Assembly (NCBI GenBank): GCA_027593305.1
Contig: JAQCJA010000064.1
Location: 1 to 14,331, forward strand
Reading direction: 5' to 3'
Length of the DNA stretch: 14,331 nt
From: a bacterium
GTDB taxonomy: Bacteria; Latescibacterota; UBA2968; UBA8231
Of this stretch, positions 7,086-13,036 are shown piece after piece. The position numbers and the translations under genes are program-made. A model generated the notes under the pieces. It worked only from the letters and a program-made list of their open reading frames with translations. It ran no database searches and had not been told where the DNA came from. Numbering within the stretch: position 1 is the stretch's first letter; the number at the start of each line of letters is the position of its first letter.

Positions 7086-7174
7086 GGGTGGACGCGCCTG
7101 CTCCGATGAGACGAGAGGCGCCACCAGCGGCGGTCGGAAGAAATGCCAGGGTCATTGTTATTCAGTGGTGTCAT
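7082..7174 (-). CDS. trpL: trp operon leader peptide with tandem Trp codons
   Basis: A 30-codon reading frame, ATG to TAA, begins about 10 bases after the -10 box. Codons 17-18 are tandem TGG in the context DRRWWRLSS; the C-terminal part is Arg-rich. It lies upstream of trpE and is followed by mutually exclusive hairpins and a U-rich terminator. Together these are the hallmarks of a ribosome-mediated Trp attenuator. When charged tRNA-Trp is scarce the ribosome stalls at the two Trp codons, the antiterminator can form, and transcription enters trpE. GAGAGG precedes the ATG but would largely lie before the predicted transcription start, so translation is probably leaderless. The assignment rests on position, Trp codons and RNA structure, because leader peptides are not conserved in sequence. 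Confidence 0.88.
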   Translation of the reverse strand: MTPLNNNDPGISSDRRWWRLSSHRSRRVHP

Positions 7175-7183
7175 AGGCCTCTC

Positions 7184-7212
7184 ACAATACAGGCGGCCGG
7201 TGATGATGTCAA
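7184..7212 (-). promoter_or_regulatory. sigma70-type promoter of the trp operon
   Basis: Read on the minus strand, a perfect -35 TTGACA (7212-7207), a 17-base spacer and -10 TATTGT (7189-7184, 4 of 6 to consensus). The predicted start is about 7177, between 0 and 4 bases from the trpL ATG at 7174. The -35 begins 7 bases past the TauE stop codon, so the trp operon has its own promoter. Confidence 0.85.
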
Positions 7213-7219
7213 GCTCAAC

Positions 7220-7984
7220 TCAACTGAAAACAAGCTTGATGCCCGTCGCCAGCAGAATCGCGTAGGCGACGCGGTTGAACCACAGATCGGTGAAACGTTT
7301 GTTCAGCCAGATCCCCAGACGCACGCCGATGAAGGTCAGCGGCGCCAACGCCACAACCGTTGCCAGATTGCCCACGTGGTAGAGGTCCAGCCAGATGTAG
7401 GGAGCGACCTTCAGGGCATTGACGGCCGAGAAAATGATCACCGTCGTGCCGACGAACAACTGCCTGGGCAGATGCTGGGGTAACAGGTAGATGGCCACCG
7501 GCGGACCGCCGGCGTGGGCCAGGGTCGAGGTGAACCCGGACAGGACGCCCAGCAGCACCCCCTCGGTGGCATGCGGGTGGCGCGCTTCCAGCGCCTTGCC
7601 GGCCAACGTACGCAGTACATGAAAAGCGACGAAGATCAGCGCCAGCACGCCCACACCCAGACGCAGAATGGCCGTGTTGTCCAGGAAGAACCGGAAAAAC
7701 GCCGTACCGATGGCGATCCCGACTGCGGCGCCAGGCAGCAGCAGCGCCACGCTGCGCCGATGGAATGTCGAGCGGTAGTGCCAGACGGAGAACAGATCAC
7801 AGAACATCAACAGGGGCAGCAACAGCGCCACAGCATCCCCGACAGGAATCGTGAGAGCCATCAACGGCGTGCCGATCACACCGGCACCGCCGCCGAAACC
7901 GGCCTTGGCGACACCGAGAAACAGCACCGCTGTTGCCGCCGCCACCCAGAACATCGGCGGATAGACTGGCAGGATGTCGAACAT
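7220..7984 (-). CDS. TauE/SafE family membrane permease
   Basis: Integral inner-membrane protein of 254 residues with about eight hydrophobic segments. It has the two internally related family motifs: AKAGFGGGAGVIGTPL at 26-41 and SGFTSTLAHAGGPP at 149-162. The family exports or takes up sulfite, sulfonates or other small anions; the substrate here cannot be told. The frame opens at GTG 8017, but that codon has no ribosome site and lies inside a strong hairpin. ATG 7984 is preceded by GGAGGGGC and is preferred. No sulfur-metabolism gene is adjacent, and it lies 94 bases after the ABC ATPase gene, so any functional link is unproven. Confidence 0.9.
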   Translation of the reverse strand: MFDILPVYPPMFWVAAATAVLFLGVAKAGFGGGAGVIGTPLMALTIPVGDAVALLLPLLMFCDLFSVWHYRSTFHRRSVALLLPGAAVGIAIGTAFFRFFLDNTAILRLGVGVLALIFVAFHVLRTLAGKALEARHPHATEGVLLGVLSGFTSTLAHAGGPPVAIYLLPQHLPRQLFVGTTVIIFSAVNALKVAPYIWLDLYHVGNLATVVALAPLTFIGVRLGIWLNKRFTDLWFNRVAYAILLATGIKLVFS

Positions 7985-7987
7985 GCC

Positions 7988-7992
7988 CCTCC
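7988..7992 (-). promoter_or_regulatory. Ribosome binding site fixing the TauE-family start
   Basis: GGAGG lies 3 bases before ATG 7984, within GGAGGGGC. It is the only good site near the start and argues against the upstream GTG at 8017. Confidence 0.65.
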
Positions 7993-8003
7993 GTACAAGG
8001 AAC

Positions 8004-8031
8004 GACCCGAACCGCACGAGCGGCTCGGGCC
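8004..8031 (-). promoter_or_regulatory. Strong hairpin between the ABC ATPase and TauE-family genes
   Basis: CCCGAGCCGC (8029-8020) pairs with GCGGTTCGGG (8015-8006) around a 4-base loop, with a single G-U pair, and can extend by two pairs on the outside. No U-run follows, so it is not a canonical intrinsic terminator. It ends 19 bases before the TauE-family start codon and could stabilise the upstream mRNA end, pause polymerase or affect translation. Confidence 0.55.
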
Positions 8032-8078
8032 TCGGTGAGCCTCAAACTCCGGGAATGGGGCCGGTCGAGATCGCCTGC

Positions 8079-8870
8079 CTACTCCCCTTCTACGTGCACA
8101 GTCTCAATCTCAAGGTCCTTGCGCAGGGCGACGCGCTCCTTCTGACCATCCTTGATCCATACCACCCGGTCGGAGACACTGAGCATCTTGTGGTCGTGGG
8201 TGGCGGAGATGATGGTGACGCCCTGGGTCTCGTTCATCTCGCGCAGCAACTCGATGATCTCGGTCCCCGTCTTCAGATCGAGATTGCCGGTGGGTTCGTC
8301 GGCCAGCACCACCGCCGGATCGTTGGCCAGGGCGCGGGCGACAGCGACCCGCTGCTGCTGACCACCGGACAATTCGTTCGGTTTGTGCGAGTACCGTTCC
8401 CCGAGTCCGACCTTTTTCAGCAGGGCCATGCCCTTGTCCCGCGACTCGTCACTTGTGAGACCGGCAAAAACCATGGGCAGCGTCACGTTCTCCAGAGCCG
8501 TCATCACCGGGATCAGATTGAAGGACTGGAAGATGTAGCCGATTTTCCGACAGCGCAGCCAGGCAAGCTCATAGGCATCCAGTTGCGCCACATCGACTTC
8601 GTCGATGTAGACCTTGCCCTCCGTGGGCTTGTCGAGACCGCCGACCATGTTGAAGAATGTACTTTTCCCTGAACCGGACGGGCCCATGATCGACAGGTAT
8701 TCGCCGGTGTAGATCTCGAGGTCGACGCCGCGAAGCGCATGGACCTCGATGTCCCCCATCTTGTAGATCTTTTTGACTCCCTGGGTGCGCACGACGGTAC
8801 GCTTTTCTTCGTCACCCTCGTTGTGTTCAACCCGGGCGACACCTGTCGGAATCGTAGTCGTCTCTGTCAT
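8079..8870 (-). CDS. ABC transporter ATP-binding protein, LolD/MacB type
   Basis: Cytosolic ATPase of 263 residues that powers the adjacent FtsX-like permease. Walker A GPSGSGKST is at 63-71, Q-loop Gln115 in IFQSFNLIP, signature LSGGQQQR at 167-174, Walker B VVLADEPTGNLD at 187-198 and the H-loop His225 in SATHDH. These variants are typical of the LolD/MacB/FtsE group, which uses ATP for mechanotransmission instead of classical import. About 30 polar residues precede the core fold, slightly longer than typical. ATG 8870 is 10 bases after the permease stop, with GAGAG upstream. LolD-type lipoprotein release, MacB-type efflux and other envelope roles cannot be separated. Confidence 0.93.
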   Translation of the reverse strand: MTETTTIPTGVARVEHNEGDEEKRTVVRTQGVKKIYKMGDIEVHALRGVDLEIYTGEYLSIMGPSGSGKSTFFNMVGGLDKPTEGKVYIDEVDVAQLDAYELAWLRCRKIGYIFQSFNLIPVMTALENVTLPMVFAGLTSDESRDKGMALLKKVGLGERYSHKPNELSGGQQQRVAVARALANDPAVVLADEPTGNLDLKTGTEIIELLREMNETQGVTIISATHDHKMLSVSDRVVWIKDGQKERVALRKDLEIETVHVEGE

Positions 8871-8880
8871 CGGTGCTCTC

Positions 8881-9582
8881 TCAGGAATCGGACCGCATCG
8901 CTTCGACAGGTTCCATTTTCGCCGCCTTATAGGCAGGCATCATGGCACCGATCAGCGACAACAGCGTACCGGAAACGATGGCGGCCGTGGCGGACCGCAG
9001 GATGCCACCCACCGGGAAGTATTCGAAGACAAATGCGCCGTAATCGAGCAGGGCCAGCGTCAGAGTCATCAGCAGACCCACAAAAATGCCGATGATGGTG
9101 CCTGCCAGCCCCTGAAAGGTTGATTCCAACAGGAACAGCTTGATGATGAAGGAGTCGAGTGCACCAAGGCACTTCATGGTGCCGATCTCGCGGAATCGCT
9201 CTGTAACCGACATCAACATGGCATTGGCAATACCCACGACACAGACAAGCAGGGACAGACTGATCAACCAGGTCTGTTTGGAACTCTCTTCCGCCAGTCG
9301 CGCCTGGGTCTCCACGGAGACGTCTGCCCCCTCAGCCGTGAGCGTCTCGACGCCGTTCTTCTGCAGGGCGAGGTTGAGCTCGCTCCTTTTGGCGGCTCGC
9401 AGCGAGCCAATGATCTCGTTCTGGCTCCATACCGACATCAGGAAAGCGATGGCCAGAATGATGCCACTCGTCGTGATCAGAGATCGGCCAAAGCGGATCT
9501 TCAGGCTGCGCAGGCTGATCTCCAGCGCTTTGCTCATGGGCAGGGAGATCGTCCTCCCGCCCACAATGGACTGCTCAGTCAT
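8881..9582 (-). CDS. Short FtsX/MacB-type ABC transporter permease
   Basis: Membrane protein of 233 residues. Four hydrophobic segments are visible at about 34-53, 105-126, 150-180 and 197-218, the FtsX-domain topology. The coupling region reads ERFREIGTMKCLGA (128-141), and the C-terminus has PAYKAAKMEPVEAMR (216-230), both typical of MacB/LolC/E permeases. The extracytoplasmic part between helices 1 and 2 is only about 50 residues, far smaller than the roughly 200-residue domain of MacB or LolC/E. No membrane-fusion protein or second permease is nearby. Probably a homodimer working with the ATPase that follows. GAGGTG precedes ATG 9582; an internal ATG (residue 16) is possible. Confidence 0.88.
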   Translation of the reverse strand: MTEQSIVGGRTISLPMSKALEISLRSLKIRFGRSLITTSGIILAIAFLMSVWSQNEIIGSLRAAKRSELNLALQKNGVETLTAEGADVSVETQARLAEESSKQTWLISLSLLVCVVGIANAMLMSVTERFREIGTMKCLGALDSFIIKLFLLESTFQGLAGTIIGIFVGLLMTLTLALLDYGAFVFEYFPVGGILRSATAAIVSGTLLSLIGAMMPAYKAAKMEPVEAMRSDS

Positions 9583-9645
9583 ACTCTCTCACCTCGGGTC
9601 TACCTCAGGCTCAGGGCTGGGCTCAGGCCGCATACGGGGTCCAAC

Positions 9646-9675
9646 AATGTAGGCTTTGTCTGGCGGCCCGATCAA
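9646..9675 (-). promoter_or_regulatory. Possible weak promoter for the ABC transporter pair
   Basis: On the minus strand, TTGATC (9675-9670), 18 bases, TACATT (9651-9646), each 4 of 6 to consensus. It lies in the 97-base gap between the glycosyltransferase stop and the permease start. The rest of the gap holds three CCTGAG copies (plus-strand 9604-9609, 9610-9615, 9622-9627) and no terminator that I can see. Confidence 0.3.
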
Positions 9676-9679
9676 GCCG

Positions 9680-11377
9680 TCATCTTCCCGCCGCGATTTC
9701 CACCAGGGGCAACTCGTCCACCGAAACGGGAATTGGCGACTCGGAGCCCGGCATATCTCCGGTCAGCAGCAGCTGGCGCAGCCGCCGCAGACGCGTGCCG
9801 CCACGTGCGTGTCGCAGGGCATCGGTGACGCTCGCAGGGGTAAAAACCAGTTCGTCCACATCGTACTCCCCGGTCAACTGGGCCAGATCCTCCACCACGC
9901 CGACCACGGGAACACCCGCCACGGTCTGGCCCCGCTCATCACTGGTCCCGGCATAGCCGATGATCTGTGCATCCAGCCCCCCCCAGGCCGTCAGACATTC
10001 GACGAAACGACGGGCGGCAGCATCCGTGCCGACGACGAGGATGCGTCGACGACCCAGGTGGCGACCGGAGGTCGAGCGTGTCAGCCAGCGGGCCCCCATA
10101 CGCCAACCGGCGATGAGCACGGTGTTGGATACCCAGGCGGCCCCGGCGGCAAGGCGGGAGAAATTGTAGTCGGGAAAGAAAAACACCATCGTCACGATAC
10201 CGGCAAAACCCAGCGTCACGGCCAACGCGGCATAGGCCGGTGAGTAGCGCCTGCGGTCATACAGACCCAGCGCCACGAAGCAGGCCAGCCATATGACGAC
10301 GGGCGCCGCGTAGACGAGAAGCCACTGCCCATCGGAGTAGGGCGGGGGCTCCAGCCAGCGGGTCGGGTGCACGTCGAGGCCGATTCCCAGACTCGCACGC
10401 TCCAGCCCGCGGATCAGCGGCGCAAGGTCGGGATGGTAACGCAGGGCGACGGCGAGATAGACGCCGAACAGCACCAGCAGACCGTCGATGGCGGGCAGTA
10501 TCAGCTTGCGCAGCAGGGGCCCCAACAGGCAGTAGAGCCCGTAGAGGACGATGCCGACATGCAGCAGCGTAACGGGGAAGAAGCGATACCGGCGCCGCAT
10601 GTGTTTGCCGACGAAAATCGCCATCGCCTCGTTCTTGCGGTACTGAATCCGCAGGGATTCAGCGCGGCCGCTTTCACCACGAAAATGGATGATCTCCGTC
10701 GCCGGCGTGTAGTAGATCTTCCAGCCGGCCTCGCGCATACGGAAACACCAGTCAAGATCCTCGCCATACATGAAGTAGGCCTTGTCGAAGCCTCCGACTT
10801 CCTCCAGCACTTGCCGCCGCACGATCATGCAGGACCCGGACAGCGCATCGACCTCGTTGACCTCGTCAGGATCCAGAAAGGTCAGATTGTATCGGGCAAA
10901 CCGCCGGCTCTGCGGAAACATCCGACTCAGACCACTGAGTTTGTAGAAAGCTGCTGCGGGGGTCGGAAACCCGCGGCGGCAGTCGAGCTGCAGCGTACCA
11001 TCGGGATTGAGAATCCGGCAGCCGGCGGCGCCCGCCTCGGGGTGCTCATCCATGAAAGCAACCATGGTGCGCAGCGTATCGGGACGCACGATGGTATCCG
11101 AGTTCAGCAGCAGGATGTGGCGGCCACGAACGCGGGCGAAGGCGGCGTTGTTGGCGCCACCGAAGCCAAGATTGCGCTCATTGCGGATCAGTTCGGCATC
11201 GGGGAAGCGCTCAGCCACCATGTCGGCGCTGCCGTCGCGCGAGGCGTTGTCGATGACGATGACCTGGACACGAATCCCGGCGGCGGCCTCGGCAACGGTA
11301 CGCAGGGCCTGTTCCATCAGGTCCCGCGTGTTGTAACTGGGAATGACGACGCTCAGGTCGTAATCCATCGTGCTCAT
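9680..11377 (-). CDS. Family 2 glycosyltransferase fused to membrane helices and a FlaA1/WcaJ-like nucleotide-binding domain
   Basis: A 565-residue protein in three parts. Residues 7-260 are a GT-A glycosyltransferase of the rhamnosyltransferase-like family 2 group: VVIPSYNTRD at 10-19, VIDNASRDGS at 41-50, LLLNSDT at 89-95 and GEDLDWCFRMREAGW at 205-219. Residues about 269-427 hold roughly five hydrophobic segments. Residues 445-520 form a Rossmann-like domain, RILVVGTDAAARRFVE followed by VAGVPVVGVVEDL and YDVDELVFTPAS. That tail resembles the N-terminal CoA_binding_3-type region of polyprenyl-phosphate sugar transferases and CapD/PglF proteins, but neither catalytic C-terminal domain follows. 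It probably adds a sugar to a lipid-linked glycan at the inner membrane. The start overlaps the previous stop (ATGA). Confidence 0.85.
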   Translation of the reverse strand: MSTMDYDLSVVIPSYNTRDLMEQALRTVAEAAAGIRVQVIVIDNASRDGSADMVAERFPDAELIRNERNLGFGGANNAAFARVRGRHILLLNSDTIVRPDTLRTMVAFMDEHPEAGAAGCRILNPDGTLQLDCRRGFPTPAAAFYKLSGLSRMFPQSRRFARYNLTFLDPDEVNEVDALSGSCMIVRRQVLEEVGGFDKAYFMYGEDLDWCFRMREAGWKIYYTPATEIIHFRGESGRAESLRIQYRKNEAMAIFVGKHMRRRYRFFPVTLLHVGIVLYGLYCLLGPLLRKLILPAIDGLLVLFGVYLAVALRYHPDLAPLIRGLERASLGIGLDVHPTRWLEPPPYSDGQWLLVYAAPVVIWLACFVALGLYDRRRYSPAYAALAVTLGFAGIVTMVFFFPDYNFSRLAAGAAWVSNTVLIAGWRMGARWLTRSTSGRHLGRRRILVVGTDAAARRFVECLTAWGGLDAQIIGYAGTSDERGQTVAGVPVVGVVEDLAQLTGEYDVDELVFTPASVTDALRHARGGTRLRRLRQLLLTGDMPGSESPIPVSVDELPLVEIAAGR

Positions 11378-12093
11378 GAACCCGGTTTGCGTCCCAGCAG
11401 CCGGCGCAGCCCGAAGATGAGGATCTGCTTGAGGAACAGGGCATGTTCCCGCCAGTTCAATTTGCTGGCGCTGAACTGGCGGTTGCGGAACACAAAAGGT
11501 GTCGAGGTGTGCGACGTGTACTGCCCCTTGACGAGGATCTCAAGCAGGATCTTGTAGCCACTGGAGGTCAGCTCAAAGTCGCCACCGATCACCTCGCGGC
11601 GCAGGAAGAAATAGCCAGACAGCGGATCCTCGGCGCCGGTGATCATGCGGGCCAGGCCGACGCCGACAATGGAGATCAGCCTGCGGTGCAAGGCCCATTT
11701 CTCCACCTGGCTCGTGACACCGAAGCGGCTGCCCATGGTCAACGAGTGTTCCCGCAGACCGCGCACGAGACCCGGCAGAATCGATGGATCATGACTCAGA
11801 TCGGCATCGATCACTCCCAGGTAGGGTCGATCCGATATCTTCCAGCCCTCCATCACCGCCGAACCAAGGCCCAGTTTGCCGGCGCGGTGCACGACACGCA
11901 CCGGGAAACGCTCTGTCAGTGCTTCGGCGGCTGCGCCCGTGCCATCCGGCGAGTTGTCATCGACGATGATCAGTTCGAGGTCGATATCGTCACAGGACGC
12001 CAGCAGGGCGAAAATCTCCTCTGCCAGGAGGGCGACATTCTCGCATTCGTTGTACGTGGGCGTCACGAGGGACACAGAGAGCTTGTTGGTCAC
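11374..12093 (-). CDS. Family 2 glycosyltransferase, polyprenol-phosphate mannosyltransferase (DPM1)-like
   Basis: Predicted to transfer a sugar from a nucleotide donor to polyprenyl phosphate at the inner membrane face. It has 239 residues: LVTPTYNECENV at 9-20, VDDNSPDGT at 44-52, VIDADLSHDP at 94-103 (DxD-type metal site), MGSRF at 120-124, DPLSGYFFLRR at 156-166 and SASKLNWREH at 208-217. These match the DPM1/polyprenol monophosphomannose synthase group in its short form without a C-terminal membrane domain. The open frame extends upstream through the end of the reductase gene. GTG 12093 is preferred because it has GAGAGAAAG 8 bases upstream, avoids overlap and begins where the family begins. 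It overlaps the next glycosyltransferase by 4 bases. The actual sugar is unknown. Confidence 0.88.
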   Translation of the reverse strand: MTNKLSVSLVTPTYNECENVALLAEEIFALLASCDDIDLELIIVDDNSPDGTGAAAEALTERFPVRVVHRAGKLGLGSAVMEGWKISDRPYLGVIDADLSHDPSILPGLVRGLREHSLTMGSRFGVTSQVEKWALHRRLISIVGVGLARMITGAEDPLSGYFFLRREVIGGDFELTSSGYKILLEILVKGQYTSHTSTPFVFRNRQFSASKLNWREHALFLKQILIFGLRRLLGRKPGS

Positions 12094-12115
12094 AATCAGT
12101 GCTTTCTCTCGTCTG

Positions 12116-13036
12116 TCAGACGTTGATATCGGGCAAACCGGAGAAGTCCTCCCGAAAATCAGGCTCCGCTGCCATTCGTTCGAGTCCTTCCTGCAGGCTC
12201 GCCGGGGCCCAGCCAAGCTGCGCCTCGATGTTATCGGTGCGCAACCCGGAGCGCAGCGGCCGTGGCGCGGCCTGGCCTGCAGACGCGGTCGTCATGGTGG
12301 CAACAGCCGAGGCGTCGAGGTGGAAGTGCGCCGCCACCTGCCGCACCAGTTCATCGCGCGTCAGAAATGTTGCGCCACCCATGTGAAACAGACCGCCAAC
12401 ACCCTGCCGGCTCAACTGCACCAGGGCCCGCGCCAGATCGTGAACGTATGTCGGATTGCCCCACTGATCGCTGACGATGCGCATATCCTCACCTCGCGCC
12501 AGCGCCGCCAGGGGCCAGGTGACCAGATTCGGCCGCACGCAACGCAGATGACCGTATAGCCACAAGGTGCGCACCACAAGGCCATCGACTCCGGCGCCGA
12601 GCACGATGGCCTCGCTGGCAAGCTTCATGCGGCCGTAGACGGACAGGGGCTGTGGCGCATCCTGTTCCGAGTAGGGTCCGGCCTGACCGTCGAATACGTA
12701 ATCTGTCGACAACTGCGCCATTCCGGCACCGATCTCGACACAGGCGGCGACAACATTTTCCACAGCTTCCAGATTGACGCGACGCGCCAGTTCCGGTTCG
12801 GTTTCACATTGATCGACATTGGTCACGGCCGCCGTGTGGATGACGCGGTCCGGTCGCAACCGTCGCCACAGGGCCATGACCGCATCTTTGTCGGTCAGAT
12901 CGATGGCGTGACAGGGCACCTGTCCCACGATGCCGCCCTGACGACCACAACCGGCGTACTCCATCCCCTCCGTCGGGGCCGCCTGCAGCAGAGCCCGGCC
13001 GAGCAGACCATGGGCACCGGTGACCAGCAGCCTCAC
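12116..13036 (-). CDS. RmlD-type NAD(P)-dependent nucleotide-sugar reductase (dTDP-4-dehydrorhamnose reductase-like)
   Basis: Extended short-chain dehydrogenase of 306 residues. It has TGAHGLLGR at 6-14 (cofactor loop), AAVTNVDQCETE at 69-80, STDYVFDG at 110-117 and catalytic YGRMK (Tyr134, Lys138). The pattern matches RmlD, which makes dTDP-L-rhamnose, and the family 2 glycosyltransferases downstream fit a rhamnose-type glycan. No rmlA, rmlB or rmlC is in view. Other RmlD-like proteins, such as spore-coat or methionine adenosyltransferase beta-like members, remain possible, so no symbol is given. GTG 13036 overlaps the upstream stop as GTGA; the ribosome site is weak, so coupling is likely. 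Confidence 0.88.
   Translation of the reverse strand: MRLLVTGAHGLLGRALLQAAPTEGMEYAGCGRQGGIVGQVPCHAIDLTDKDAVMALWRRLRPDRVIHTAAVTNVDQCETEPELARRVNLEAVENVVAACVEIGAGMAQLSTDYVFDGQAGPYSEQDAPQPLSVYGRMKLASEAIVLGAGVDGLVVRTLWLYGHLRCVRPNLVTWPLAALARGEDMRIVSDQWGNPTYVHDLARALVQLSRQGVGGLFHMGGATFLTRDELVRQVAAHFHLDASAVATMTTASAGQAAPRPLRSGLRTDNIEAQLGWAPASLQEGLERMAAEPDFREDFSGLPDINV

Noticed and set aside
6949..7155. 68-codon minus-strand frame overlapping trpL and the start of trpE
   Set aside because: It runs through the attenuator terminator and into trpE in another frame, has no recognisable domain, and the trpL frame in the same place explains the sequence better.
7220..7984. Start of the TauE-family gene at GTG 8017
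   Set aside because: It has no ribosome site and is buried in the 8004-8031 hairpin. ATG 7984 has a GGAGG site and fits the family N-terminus.
9589..9675. Possible 28-codon minus-strand ORF from TTG 9675, Pro/Glu-rich at its end, in frame with and just before the permease
   Set aside because: It has a rare start codon, no family resemblance and a composition explained by the CCTGAG repeats. An open frame this short is expected by chance in GC-rich sequence.
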